64,000 nucleotides of DNA from Ochromonas danica (lineage: Eukaryota > Sar > Chrysophyceae > Chromulinales > Chromulinaceae), in NCBI GenBank assembly GCA_015146655.1, contig VKHL01000021.1, positions 1 through 64,000 of the forward strand. Reading direction: 5' to 3'. Positions 42,089-52,368 of this stretch are shown piece after piece. The first letter of the stretch is position 1. Each line of letters begins with the position of its first letter. The notes under the pieces are model-generated. The model ran no database searches. It saw only the letters and a program-made list of their open reading frames with translations, and had not been told where the DNA came from. Both the position numbers and the translations under genes were made by a program.

Positions 42089-43684
42089 ATGTCATTGAAG
42101 ATGAAAATGAATGTAAGATATAGTAATTCATTTTTATTTATTATGATTTGGATGTTTTTCTTTGCTATCCTATCCTCCATTGGTCATAGTAAGATATCAG
42201 TACGATCACTTGATGATGATTATGAAGCTGATATAGAAGCTACTACAGGTGATAGCTTTCTTGAATCATCACCTAATATTATCCCTGTTATTCAAAACAA
42301 TAACAATAATAATCGATTAACAGCAAGTTTTAAAAATGGTTATTTTAATGAATCTATTACCCTCTATTGGTTATCTGATCAAGGTGAAGAAGTCTGTATG
42401 GGTGATATTCCACCTGATTCTGACACGATTATTGATACTTTCACTTCTCATACTTTTCTTGCTCGTACAACGGAAAGTCATCAACGTGCTCATCCTCCTC
42501 AAGCTATAATGCAACTTCATCAACGTTCTTATGTCTTTGGTCCACGTCCTGAGTCTGTTTCTGAGAGACAAGATAAGCTATTCTTTCAAGTTCTTAATCA
42601 TCGTACTACTGCGACTAGTGCGAAGTTTCGTTGTCTAGTCCCTCAAGGTGTGGACATCTACTATGAAGATGGTAGAGGAGGTTTATCACAAGGTTCTCTT
42701 GGTATAGGACAAGAGTATACTGTCAATACATATGAAGGACATGTCTTCTTCTTCACCTTGAAAGGTAACAAGGAGAAGGAATTAGCTCGCTTTACAATGG
42801 ATAGTAAAAAAGTATTATACCTCATACAAGATCCTGCACATCCTCCTGCTAAACATTTCTTAGATCATCGTGATAAAGAAGAAGCCTTTATGAAAGAATA
42901 TGAAGCTCGTACAGGTCGTCAATGGAGACATTATTTTGGTCCAGAAGGACCACGTGGTCCACCTATCCATTTCATGTGGCCTGCTGAACATAAAGGACAG
43001 ATTCATAATGTTACCTCTACGGAAGGCTTCTGGCATTGTCGTGGAAGTAAAGAGGAATGTCAATCTACTGAACCTGTTGAGTTATCACTCAAGGTAGTCT
43101 CTACTGCACCAAAGGCTTTTGTCATTCCCCATTTCATCAGTGATTACGAGGTTGAGTCCATCCTCGGCTTAGCTAGACCTCGTGTTGCTGATAGTTATGT
43201 GGGGAGTATGGATGGTGGTGGAGCTCGATTGAGTGACACACGTACTTCTAAGAATACTTGGTTACCAAGAGTGAGTAATGAGGTGATTGAAACACTTTTC
43301 AAACGTGCTGAACATCTTCTCAAAATTCCTAAGATTGATGCGACTAACTGTGAAGATTTACAAGTCGTGAATTACAAGAATGGTCAAAAGTATGATAACC
43401 ATCATGATTGGGGAGTTAGTGGTTATCCCGAATCTCGCTATCTTACTCTTCTGCTTTATCTCAATGATATGGCTAGCAGAACAGCAGGTGGAGAGACTGC
43501 CTTCCCAAAAGCTGAGGGTGGATTAGGGTTTAAAGTTCATCCTGGCAAAGGTAGTGCTGTGTTGTTCTATGACCTTCTAGAAGATGGAAATGGTGATGAC
43601 TTGTCCCTTCATGCTGCTCTGCCTGTCTATGAAGGAGAGAAGTGGGTAGCCAACTTTTGGGTTTGGGATCCTAAGCGAAAGTAG
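42089..43684 (+). CDS. Prolyl 4-hydroxylase (2-oxoglutarate/Fe(II) dioxygenase)
   Basis: Single exon, 531 residues from ATG at 42089. A hydrophobic segment at about residues 11-29 is a signal peptide or anchor (FLFIMIWMFFFAILSSIGH). The first 330 residues have a beta-rich region of no clear family (ITLYWLSDQGEEVCMGDIPP, repeated in part at IYYEDGRGGLSQGSLG). The last 200 residues are the P4H catalytic domain: FVIPHFISDYEVESIL, RTSKNTWLPR, then the iron site HHDWG (His, Asp; about residue 437), the distal His in SLHAALPV (about 506) and the Lys/Trp of GEKWVANFWVWD. Acts on prolines of secretory proteins in the ER or Golgi; the substrate is unknown. The PSS-rich surface protein in this window is an attractive but untested candidate. 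Confidence 0.85.
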   Translation: MSLKMKMNVRYSNSFLFIMIWMFFFAILSSIGHSKISVRSLDDDYEADIEATTGDSFLESSPNIIPVIQNNNNNNRLTASFKNGYFNESITLYWLSDQGEEVCMGDIPPDSDTIIDTFTSHTFLARTTESHQRAHPPQAIMQLHQRSYVFGPRPESVSERQDKLFFQVLNHRTTATSAKFRCLVPQGVDIYYEDGRGGLSQGSLGIGQEYTVNTYEGHVFFFTLKGNKEKELARFTMDSKKVLYLIQDPAHPPAKHFLDHRDKEEAFMKEYEARTGRQWRHYFGPEGPRGPPIHFMWPAEHKGQIHNVTSTEGFWHCRGSKEECQSTEPVELSLKVVSTAPKAFVIPHFISDYEVESILGLARPRVADSYVGSMDGGGARLSDTRTSKNTWLPRVSNEVIETLFKRAEHLLKIPKIDATNCEDLQVVNYKNGQKYDNHHDWGVSGYPESRYLTLLLYLNDMASRTAGGETAFPKAEGGLGFKVHPGKGSAVLFYDLLEDGNGDDLSLHAALPVYEGEKWVANFWVWDPKRK

Positions 43685-43894
43685 ATACCCACTCCTTCTA
43701 CAACTCTTACTCTCTCTTAATCACTGTGACATTCATTCATTCATTCTCTCTCTCCCTTCGTGTTATAAACTGACCTGACGTCTCATTAGTCAGTGTTCAG
43801 AGCTAAAGTTTACAACAAACACATTCTTTGCTATTCCTCTTCCTTCTGTATAGTCGCAAGTGTAGTGTCCTCTGTTTTCCAATGTATCATCTAC

Positions 43895-44414
43895 TCACCA
43901 GAAACCAAAGATCTTCTTGCGATAGGCTACACTCTTGATCATATCTCTCTTGGCTCTCCTTCTGGCATGGCTACACGGTCTCTTGCCATGGTTAGCCTAG
44001 TCAACATGGTATAGGGTAGAGAGAGAGGGTATGAGGGTGTGTCGGGGAGGGGAGGGGGTATAGGAGAAGCAGGGTATATGGAGGAGTGCTCACTCACCTT
44101 CTTGGGTCTGCGCGCATTTCTATTCATTTCTCTATTGAGGATTAGATTGAAATCCGAGCTATTCTTCAAGGAAGGAGATAAAGTTGACTTAGTCAAGCTC
44201 GAGGTAATCATACTATGAAAGCCTCTAGTAGGAGAGATTGTCCACCTGCATCACATCATCCAGCAACATCATCATTCATTATTATTGTTATTATTATTAG
44301 ATGAATGAATGAAGAAGTCAAAGGAGAACTAAATGGGAAAAAATCCACTTACACAGAGGAAGGAAAGAGATGATGGACAATAGGTGTCCGTACAATAGAT
44401 TTAAGAAAGGACAT
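43895..44414 (-). CDS. Small very basic protein, probably mitochondrial
   Basis: Three exons, 44414-44353, 44245-44098 and 43996-43895, all phases agreeing, 103 residues. The N terminus (MSFLKSIVRTPIVHHLFPSS, then WTISPTRGFHS) is a mitochondrial-type presequence. The C-terminal half is strongly basic: NRNARRPKKANHGKRPCSH followed by ARRRAKRDMIKSVAYRKK, ending IFGFW. The Arg/Lys-rich, Cys-containing tail suggests an RNA-binding or mitoribosomal protein, but I cannot name the family. The gene is divergent from the first copy of the ZMYND10 promoter, with a 16-bp tandem repeat (AGATCTC.AGAAAGAC, three times) at about 44577-44620 between them. Confidence 0.6.
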
Positions 44415-44655
44415 GGTGAGTATGAATGAATGAGAGAGTATTTACTTCTGTCTGTCTCCTTCTTCTTCCTCTTATGATAGTTGTGCAGCACGATTGACGA
44501 CGAACAACAACCAACCTCACTCCTCCTTATTAAGTTAATATACTATACAGCAGCTGTTGGCACAAACAAATACTCAGATCTCTAGAAAGACAGATCTCCA
44601 GAAAGACAGATCTCTAGTTAGCTAGATTTGAAAGGGAGGATGTGAGAAAACGAAC

Positions 44656-45029
44656 GAAAATGAAATTCTTTTGATCTATTAGGACCTATTACTATTACTA
44701 TTCTCTGTTGTCATTCTATTCAATATAAGTGAAACCAAAGATAAGAAATGTCAAGACCAACACATCAATGGGATACTTCTTCATTACGTCATATGAAGAT
44801 TGAAGAAGAAGATAATAATACAATTCTTCCTTTATCATCTCTTAATAGTGTTATAATACATGCTCATGAAGCAGAAAGACTTATTCAATCTTTACAATAT
44901 TTTGATATAGTTGATGTTGGTTCTTCTTCATGGATGGAACAACATCGTATATTTGAAAAATTAAATTTACAATCTCATCAAAATGCTTTATCTAATAGTG
45001 ATGAATATATTATGGAAGCTATATTAACT
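44656..45029. repeat. 374-bp direct repeat, left copy (ZMYND10 promoter and exon start)
   Basis: 44656-45029 is the same sequence as 54933-55306, offset 10,277 bp, with no difference that I could find by eye. It starts GAAAATGAAATTC and ends ATATTAACT. It contains the promoter and the first 94 codons of ZMYND10. Confidence 0.9.
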
Positions 45030-45047
45030 AGTGAAAATGGGTTTTAA
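44748..45047 (+). pseudogene. Truncated 5' copy of ZMYND10
   Basis: The ATG and the first 94 codons are identical to those of the full gene at 55025. After TTAACT the frame runs into the end of a mobile element and stops within six codons (TSENGF). The rest of the gene is absent here. With its promoter intact it could still be transcribed. The neighbour to its left, the small basic protein gene, is divergent from it, which may be the ancestral arrangement. Confidence 0.85.
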
Positions 45048-45122
45048 AGTCAACTTTGCTGAAAAGCAAAGTCGCAAAAAAACCGTTGGGGTGACGGATT
45101 TTTTGACGAAACGGATTATTTG
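45033..45122 (+). mobile_element. 90-bp right-end fragment of the TIR element
   Basis: Same 90 bases as 54843-54932. It contains the hairpin ACTTTGCT-GAAA-AGCAAAGT and the terminal motif GACGGATTTTTTGAC followed by AAACGGATTATTTGAC. Here the element end continues through GCGTGTGGA (to about 45132), which the other copy lacks. Confidence 0.8.
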
Positions 45123-45369
45123 ACGCGTGTGGAGCAGTGCACATGACTTTCAAGTAATAATGCTCCATCTGCTTTACATAAACAAACCTAAATCTGGAGT
45201 TACGTCATAGCATATCTATCAATATAAAGTAAGCTCTAAACTATTATTAACAACACCATTGATCAACAACACTATTATGCTTACTACAACAGGTTAACAA
45301 ATACATAGCTAGTATTACACTATTATTATCACACTCTACTAATTCAACAGATTATTAGTGGCATTGCAC
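45123..45369. other. Spacer at the left border of the inserted block
   Basis: About 250 bp of AT-rich sequence with repeated ACTATTATTA and AACAACA words between the element end and the stop of the giant gene; no exon seen. Confidence 0.4.
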
Positions 45370-48300
45370 CTAGACTTGACCCCCAACATAGTGAACAGCT
45401 CTGGTGCCTGTAACTGCAGCTTCTTCGTCTTGTTCAGCAGAGAGAGCTAGGCTGCTTGATGATGAGAACAGCCTGCTAATGAAAACAGAGTCCTTGTCCT
45501 CTTCCAGCTCATAATCTATATGATCGACACCAGCTTGTTGGCCTATCACTTGTCTAGCAGTGGTCTCTTCTGCCATGACCTCTCTGATCTTCTCTGCTGC
45601 TCTTCTGCCACTACTACTGCCTTTCTCTCGGCACTCTTCTCTCACTTGTTGCCTCTTCTCCCTCTCTTGAACAATAACACCCACTTCTGCTTCTTCACTG
45701 TCTTCTGACATACTTGAGATAATATCCAAGAAGCTAAACCAACTGCTTGCATCATCATCGTCGCCTGACGCCTCGGACTTCGTCCTCCCTTTGCCGCCAT
45801 CTTGCACACCTACTACTACTACTACCCCAAAACCTTCCCCTCCTTCCTGCTCTCTTCTTCTTCTAGCATCGCCTCTCTTCTTCAAAGATGACGCGAATGC
45901 TGCTAGAAACGCATCCTGGGACCGCTTCGAAGTCCACACAGCAAGCAAGCTCAGCGACACGATCCCCAACACAAGCAACGCCTTCCACACACCTCCGTAC
46001 TCTGCCTTCCGTACCTCAGCCCACGCCAGTATCACTCCCGAGAGAACGAGAGGTGCTGCAGAACGAACGATTAGGCGCTGCACTGAGATAGGTATCCTCG
46101 ACACCAACCATATCACTCCTCCATCATAGCCTTCTTCCCTTCTTCTCTCACTATCCACGCCCCTCTTCGCCTCGCATCTATCTGTTGCATCTCCAGCCTC
46201 CTCCTCAGCAAATGGGACCACTGCAGATACACGCCGAAACGGCAGCTTCCATCTGCCTCCTGGTTGTATTTGCACCGCCTCCTGCGCATCACTCATCGTA
46301 GGGTTACGGGCCACCGCCACCGGAAACAACGAACTGTTGTCTCGTCCGCCACCGCCTGACCATAAGCTCCGTCGCCATCTACTGCTACGACTACTACTCA
46401 TGCCTCCATGTGTGGCTAGAGATGGCTGCCTCACACTCGCAGCATTATTATCCTTTCGGTAAGACTGATGAAGAGCCTTCTCGCTCTGACTACCACCCTC
46501 ATCACGAGTCATCAGCTTCCTTGTCAGACTCCCTCCTCCTCCCAGTAGCACTAGTTTGGCTTCCACCAAACCCTCACACACCACCTCCTTATCAAGTAGC
46601 AATTCTAGCATCTCTTGCGACAAATCTAGATGAGGAGACTTCGAGACACCAGCAGTATCTGAAATGCCTACAGACTGCCTCTCGATGCCTGCTGCCCGCT
46701 CAGCTTCACCATCCATCATGCCCTCTTCACCTTCCACCCTTCTCACACTATTTCTTACACACCTTTCCTCCTTACTCTTCACATTCGCTAGCATAGTGTC
46801 AAGTACTTGCACCATCCTCGCATACACTGTCCCCAGCACTTCGCCATACACCAGACCCGGTACTGCCACATCCACACACAGAATCGTCACCGTAGATGCG
46901 AATACCTCGTCCATCACCCACTGCACAGCGCACGCCTTTAAGAATGAACCTTGCCACACTGAACTACGATCTAGACCTCGGAGCATAATGAACAACACCG
47001 CGCCGATGTTCGCTGTTATTAGCACCAACACACAGATCCACTTCACATACCACAACACGGGCGGAGGACGCATCGTGTAGTCCTTCCTCGCAGTCTGCCA
47101 CCAGATCTTCGCTGCCTTCGCATCCTTCGATTGTATCAAGTCATAAGCACACACATGCAGAAAGGTCACCGCCTTGGCTTCTATATCGTCTGCGCCGCAC
47201 GCCAAGTCACGAAACATCTTCCACTCTTGTCGAAACCAATGACTAGAGTTGAATTGCCGCCTAATAATACTGCTCTTCCTTCTCTTCTCGTCTCCTCCAA
47301 CACCAAACCGCTCGCTTCTTCGAACTCTCTTCTGTCTGTTAGAACCTCTTCTTCTACTACTTTCCAAAGCCCTGTCGTCTGCAGCCTGCTCGAATAACTC
47401 ATCATCATACAGCCTGCCCAACCATCCTTCTCCTCCTTCCAGCGCAGTTGCAGCAGCATCAGCTCGTATTCCGCAGACTTCTCCTTCCGTACTCTCAGCA
47501 GCCCCTCCTCTTCTTCCCACTTCACCACGCAGCATACCACACATGATGGGCACATCCCCACTCGCCAAGGCAGAGGCTTCCAGTGTTCGAACAAATGCTT
47601 GTCGGCATCGTCGCACTTCTACCGAAGCCTCATATCCAGCCACGCGATGCAGTAAGTCCACGCCCATTACCTCACCAAGCACGAACAAACATATCACCTT
47701 CCCAGACACATCTGCTGCCGTACTAGCACATGCCGTAGGAGCTTCAATCAAAGCGAACAAGGCTGACACCATGCGATTCAATACCGCAGAGATGAGAGAT
47801 ACCATCATCGCCGCCACAAGAAACGCTTGTAGCGACGCATCTTGCTCCGAGAACTGACATTGTCGACGCAGCTCCTCATCTGTTAGCGATGATTGAACCG
47901 ACTGCGAAGACAAGATCTGGTTGCCCTTGGTCTCCAAGAGCAGCCCAGCTTTGATCACCTTCGCAGCTTTCCATACACAGTAGCTTTGACTCGAATCCAA
48001 CATCGACCTCTTCTCCAGACAGCTTGTCAGGGTCGTGTGCTGCTCGCATGATCCATCATCGTCTGGATACTGTAAGTCATAAAGCCAGGCCAACAAGAAG
48101 CAAGACAGCGTAATTGATGTGAGCATGGCCGCTATTCTCTGTACCTTGCGCCAATCTTCTTCTCTTCTTGGCATGCTCATTCCGTCCCGTACTTCTTTCT
48201 CGTCACTAATCAAATGCTCACCGTGTCTGCCAGTATTATTACCATCAAGCGGAGATGGTGGCGATCTGCAGCGTCTACTACTGCTATCTGCTCCTCGCAA

Positions 48301-51300
48301 TTGCTCTTCTTCCACTACCCTCCCTTTTCCTCCCGTATCTACCTCTCTATTCGCCTCTTCGCTCCCCTCGCTGATTCGAAATCCTAACCACGACAAGGCC
48401 TCCAAGTAGTCATGACGAAGAAGCAACTCTCCCCACAAACGAAGCAGCCATGGCCGAGGTTGATATATCTTAGGCAACGTCTTCAATACATACATGGCCC
48501 AACGCTCGCACAACAATAGATGATCTCGCTGCACTTCTTCCTCTTCTTCCAAACTGCTCCCTCCTCCTTCTCTTCCTTCTACTACGTACGCAAACTCCTC
48601 CCATGGAGCCACAGACCTCGTCGTCCTTGCCTTCGTTTTGGCCAATAATACTAACAACTTCGTATATATGGTAGACAAACCACTGCCTACAACTACTTCC
48701 TTACCGCTCCACTGCCACATACAACTTCCCATCAGAAGTATACCGATTATCCATAGGCAAGCAAATGTAGACAGCAACATCATTGTCCCTTTCACCGCAG
48801 TCGCATCTGATAGACCAGCTACTCCAGACACTGTCCCAGAGAAGCTTTGTGTCACATATTGAGATGTCACACCCACACTCATAGAAAGACTTCTAGACAA
48901 TGTCGGAGACAAAGAGGGAGAAGAAGATGTCCCATTACTGCTGCTGCTGCTACTACTATACCCACATCGACATTGCATGGATGTGGCAGTCGAGGATACA
49001 AGCGTGCAATAGTTACTATCCACCACACGGAAAGTGTTCATGTCGATGACACTGCAACGCTGCTGAGGCACCGGACACTGCTGAGCGACCTGAGCAGATG
49101 CAGCTCCCGAACAACTCAGCTCAAACGTCACGTTTGTTTCTGAGCAATTGAAGAACACCTGCTCTGCCTTCTGAGACGAGCAGTTATATCGAAACACTGG
49201 CACAGAAGAAGCATTAGCAGATCCAGATGAAACTGTCAACGAGATGTTGGCAGTAAACTGCAAAGAGTTACTGCTTGAAGTATTAGACGCAGTAATAGTG
49301 AAGATATCAGACTTGAGACTGGAAGCGAGTGTGCTAGCATTGGCATTGACAGAAGAAGAGAGAGAAGCACGTGAAGAGACCTGCACACTCACTGAGGACG
49401 AGTTAGTCAATCCAACGATATTGACGGATCCTTGAGATACGTGCAATGTTACACTACTGCTGTTTGTATTGGAAACTTCAACCTCTTCCACGACAAGCAC
49501 TGCAGGCGATCCCATCGAGCTAGGATGCGATGAAGACTGCCCGGTAGTTGTTAGCGAATGGGTTGGAGAGGAACTCGGATTTCGGCTAGGGTCACTAGTA
49601 GAAGGCGCTCTGGTGGAAGGTCGAGCTGAGGGCTGTAGACTTGGACTACAAATGCTTGGCTTATGAGATAGACCTCTACTCGGACATGTATTTGAATAGG
49701 GTGAAGAAGATGGTACAGTGGATGGCACTACCGTTGGCTGGCTTGAAGGCTGTGATGAGGACGGCCCTTTCGATGGTGGAGCATATGGTGTAGCGGATGG
49801 CACTGCGGTTGGCGTGCTTGAAGGCTGTGAAGATGGTTCATTGGAGGGCAAAAAAGAAAATGGCATATCAGAGAGTAACACCGTTGGCTGGCTTGAAGGC
49901 CGTGAGGAGGGCCCTTTCGATGGTAAAGATGATGGCAAACTAGGTGGTACTCTAGAAGGCTGGCTTGAAGGCCGTGAGGAGGGACCTTTCGATGGCAAAG
50001 ACGACGGCAAACTAGATGGTACTCTAGAAGGCTGGCTTGAAGGCCGTGAGGAGGGCATAGTTGATGGCGAAGACGATGGCACACTAGAAGGTACTCTAGA
50101 AGGCTGTGAGGATGGATCACTAGAGGGTGAAGACGACGGCAAACTAGATGGTACCACTGTTGGCTGATTTGAAGGTCGTGAGGAGGGCATAGTTGATGGC
50201 GAAGACGATGGCACACTAGAAGGTACTCTAGAAGGCTGTGAGGATGGATCACTAGAGGGTGAAGACGACGGCAAACTAGATGGTACCACTGTTGGCTGAT
50301 TTGAAGGTCGTGAGGAGGGCATAGTTGATGGCGAAGACGATGGCACACTAGAAGGTACTCTAGAAGGCTGTGAGGATGGATCACTAGAGGGTGAAGACGA
50401 CGGCAAACTAGATGGTACCACTGTTGGCTGATTTGAAGGTCGTGAGGAGGGCATAGTTGATGGCGAAGACGATGGCACACTAGAAGGTACTCTAGAAGGC
50501 TGTGAGGATGGATCACTAGAGGGTGAAGACGACGGCAAACTAGATGGTACCACTGTTGGCTGATTTGAAGGTCGTGAGGAGGGCATAGTTGATGGCGAAG
50601 ACGATGGCACACTAGAAGGTACTCTAGAAGGCTGTGAGGATGGATCACTAGAGGGTGAAGACGACGGCAAACTAGATGGTACCACTGTTGGCTGATTTGA
50701 AGGTCGTGAGGAGGGCATAGTTGATGGCGAAGACGATGGCACACTAGAAGGTACTCTAGAAGGCTGTGAGGATGGATCACAAGAGGGTGAAGACGACGGC
50801 AAACTAGATGGTACCACTATTGGCTGATTTGAAGGGTCCGACGAGGGCATAGTTGATGGTGAAGATGACGGCACACTAGAAGGTATTTTAGAAGGCTGGC
50901 TTGATGGCTGCGAGGAGGGTTTACTGGAGGGTGAAGACCATGGCACACGAGATGGTTCTACTGTTGGCTGATTTGAAGGCTGTGTGGAGGGTTGTGTCGA
51001 TGGCTGTCCAGTTGGTTGGCGAGTGGGGGTTTGGCTGGGTTGAGATGTAGGCTGCCCAGTAGGCTGGCTGCTAGGGGTAACAACAGGCACATATATTGCT
51101 ACTCTGCCAGTATTACTAGCATAGCCTGCTGACCCCGTTGCTGTAATGTTGCCATAATAACTCAACGAAACGAAAAAACCATTATACTCATGATCCTGAG
51201 TGCCACCTATATCTACCCCCCACTGTTTCCATCCAGAGCCTGACTTTCGATAGACACAGACTCTTCCTCCAGCTACAACAATATCACTACCACCACTGGT

Positions 51301-52368
51301 ATTATAATAAGGAGACCCTATGGCTACCGTACTGCCATCTTTACTCAAAGAGACGGAATAACCACTCTGTTCATTAGCCAGATTGCCTACTATATCTGCC
51401 CCCCACTGTCTCCATCCAGAGCTTGAGTTTCGATAGACACGAACTCTTCCCACATTCGTTTTGGCAGTAGTGGTGGCATAACGAGGAGACCCTATGGCTA
51501 CCGTACTGCCATCTTTACTCAAAGAAACGGAAGAACCACTCTGTTCATTAGTCTGATTGCCTACTATATCTGCCCCCCACTGTCTCCATCCAGAGCTTGA
51601 GTTTCGATAGATACGAACTCTTCCCACACTCGTTTTGGCAGTAGTGATGTCATAATAATAAGAAGGTGACCCAATGGCAACAATAGCGCCGTTAGAACTC
51701 AAAGAAACAGAAATTCCACTTTGTTCACCATGCTGAGTGCCTACTATATCTACTCCCCACTGTCTCCATCCAGAACCAGCGTTATGATATACACGAACTC
51801 TTCCTATAATAAAGGTACTATTGATACCATATCCAGAAGACCCAACGGCAACAGTACTGCCATCAGAACTCAGCGAAACGGAACAGCCACAATATTCAGT
51901 AGCATGAAAGCCCGTTATACCTGTTCCCCACTGTGTCCATCCAGAGCCTGAGTTTCGGTAGACACAGACTCTTCCATAGCCACCGTAATAAAGTGACCCA
52001 ATAGCTACAGTACTGCCATCTTTACTCAATGAAACAGAAATTCCACTTTGTTCACCATGCTGAGTGCCTACTATATCTACTCCCCACTGTTTCCATCCAG
52101 AGCTTGAGTTTCGATAGACACGAACTCTTCCAGCACGGGTATTATAATAAGGTGACCCAATGGCTACAATACTGCCATCAGAGCTCAACGACACGGACCA
52201 GCCACTCTGTTCATTAGTCTGATTTCCTGCTATATAAGACCCGATCCGCATCCAAGAGATCTGTTCAGCTTGATAGATATTCACATATATCGTAAGCAAC
52301 AAGAACAACAAGACATGTCTATATACACACAACACACAAGAAGTAAAAGAACACGTCCACAGAACCAT
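45370..52368 (-). CDS. 2,332-residue surface protein: FG-GAP-like repeats, PSS-rich stalk, multi-pass C terminus
   Basis: Single uninterrupted exon from ATG at 52368. A hydrophobic leader (about residues 8-33) is followed by seven to eight FG-GAP/integrin-alpha-like repeats of about 50 residues to about residue 430 (SGSSVSLSKDGSTVAIGSP, then GRVRVYRNSSSGWRQWG). A Pro/Ser stalk of about 500 residues follows (PSSQPS, PSNQPTVVPSSLPSSSPSS), partly encoded by 132-bp tandem repeats. Next is a Ser/Thr/Asn-rich beta region ending in a Cys-rich TSMQCRCGY stretch that faintly recalls a GPS site, then about six to seven membrane spans (first near residue 1210, last pair near 2060) with long charged loops. 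The stalk type is characteristic of heterokont cell-surface proteins. The C-terminal half is clearly richer in G+C than neighbouring genes. Function unknown; adhesion or mechanosensing would fit. Confidence 0.75.
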   Translation of the reverse strand: MVLWTCSFTSCVLCVYRHVLLFLLLTIYVNIYQAEQISWMRIGSYIAGNQTNEQSGWSVSLSSDGSIVAIGSPYYNTRAGRVRVYRNSSSGWKQWGVDIVGTQHGEQSGISVSLSKDGSTVAIGSLYYGGYGRVCVYRNSGSGWTQWGTGITGFHATEYCGCSVSLSSDGSTVAVGSSGYGINSTFIIGRVRVYHNAGSGWRQWGVDIVGTQHGEQSGISVSLSSNGAIVAIGSPSYYYDITTAKTSVGRVRIYRNSSSGWRQWGADIVGNQTNEQSGSSVSLSKDGSTVAIGSPRYATTTAKTNVGRVRVYRNSSSGWRQWGADIVGNLANEQSGYSVSLSKDGSTVAIGSPYYNTSGGSDIVVAGGRVCVYRKSGSGWKQWGVDIGGTQDHEYNGFFVSLSYYGNITATGSAGYASNTGRVAIYVPVVTPSSQPTGQPTSQPSQTPTRQPTGQPSTQPSTQPSNQPTVEPSRVPWSSPSSKPSSQPSSQPSKIPSSVPSSSPSTMPSSDPSNQPIVVPSSLPSSSPSCDPSSQPSRVPSSVPSSSPSTMPSSRPSNQPTVVPSSLPSSSPSSDPSSQPSRVPSSVPSSSPSTMPSSRPSNQPTVVPSSLPSSSPSSDPSSQPSRVPSSVPSSSPSTMPSSRPSNQPTVVPSSLPSSSPSSDPSSQPSRVPSSVPSSSPSTMPSSRPSNQPTVVPSSLPSSSPSSDPSSQPSRVPSSVPSSSPSTMPSSRPSNQPTVVPSSLPSSSPSSDPSSQPSRVPSSVPSSSPSTMPSSRPSSQPSRVPSSLPSSLPSKGPSSRPSSQPSRVPPSLPSSLPSKGPSSRPSSQPTVLLSDMPFSFLPSNEPSSQPSSTPTAVPSATPYAPPSKGPSSSQPSSQPTVVPSTVPSSSPYSNTCPSRGLSHKPSICSPSLQPSARPSTRAPSTSDPSRNPSSSPTHSLTTTGQSSSHPSSMGSPAVLVVEEVEVSNTNSSSVTLHVSQGSVNIVGLTNSSSVSVQVSSRASLSSSVNANASTLASSLKSDIFTITASNTSSSNSLQFTANISLTVSSGSANASSVPVFRYNCSSQKAEQVFFNCSETNVTFELSCSGAASAQVAQQCPVPQQRCSVIDMNTFRVVDSNYCTLVSSTATSMQCRCGYSSSSSSSNGTSSSPSLSPTLSRSLSMSVGVTSQYVTQSFSGTVSGVAGLSDATAVKGTMMLLSTFACLWIIGILLMGSCMWQWSGKEVVVGSGLSTIYTKLLVLLAKTKARTTRSVAPWEEFAYVVEGREGGGSSLEEEEEVQRDHLLLCERWAMYVLKTLPKIYQPRPWLLRLWGELLLRHDYLEALSWLGFRISEGSEEANREVDTGGKGRVVEEEQLRGADSSSRRCRSPPSPLDGNNTGRHGEHLISDEKEVRDGMSMPRREEDWRKVQRIAAMLTSITLSCFLLAWLYDLQYPDDDGSCEQHTTLTSCLEKRSMLDSSQSYCVWKAAKVIKAGLLLETKGNQILSSQSVQSSLTDEELRRQCQFSEQDASLQAFLVAAMMVSLISAVLNRMVSALFALIEAPTACASTAADVSGKVICLFVLGEVMGVDLLHRVAGYEASVEVRRCRQAFVRTLEASALASGDVPIMCGMLRGEVGRRGGAAESTEGEVCGIRADAAATALEGGEGWLGRLYDDELFEQAADDRALESSRRRGSNRQKRVRRSERFGVGGDEKRRKSSIIRRQFNSSHWFRQEWKMFRDLACGADDIEAKAVTFLHVCAYDLIQSKDAKAAKIWWQTARKDYTMRPPPVLWYVKWICVLVLITANIGAVLFIMLRGLDRSSVWQGSFLKACAVQWVMDEVFASTVTILCVDVAVPGLVYGEVLGTVYARMVQVLDTMLANVKSKEERCVRNSVRRVEGEEGMMDGEAERAAGIERQSVGISDTAGVSKSPHLDLSQEMLELLLDKEVVCEGLVEAKLVLLGGGGSLTRKLMTRDEGGSQSEKALHQSYRKDNNAASVRQPSLATHGGMSSSRSSRWRRSLWSGGGGRDNSSLFPVAVARNPTMSDAQEAVQIQPGGRWKLPFRRVSAVVPFAEEEAGDATDRCEAKRGVDSERRREEGYDGGVIWLVSRIPISVQRLIVRSAAPLVLSGVILAWAEVRKAEYGGVWKALLVLGIVSLSLLAVWTSKRSQDAFLAAFASSLKKRGDARRRREQEGGEGFGVVVVVGVQDGGKGRTKSEASGDDDDASSWFSFLDIISSMSEDSEEAEVGVIVQEREKRQQVREECREKGSSSGRRAAEKIREVMAEETTARQVIGQQAGVDHIDYELEEDKDSVFISRLFSSSSSLALSAEQDEEAAVTGTRAVHYVGGQV
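50041..50835 (-). repeat. 132-bp tandem repeats in the Pro/Ser stalk
   Basis: About six near-identical 132-bp units (landmark CGTGAGGAGGGCATAG at 50045, 50177, 50309, 50441, 50573 and 50705) encode a 44-residue repeat. A diverged unit lies on each side. The length keeps the frame. Confidence 0.9.

Noticed and set aside
46100-50170. Several long plus-strand open frames opposite the giant surface-protein gene
   Set aside because: They mirror the G+C-rich or repeat sequence of the real minus-strand gene; none has domain character or splice structure.
49728-50780. 350-residue frame with perfect 44-residue repeats on the minus strand
   Set aside because: It is the 132-bp repeat read in another frame of the same gene; the Pro/Ser frame continues on both sides and matches heterokont stalk proteins.
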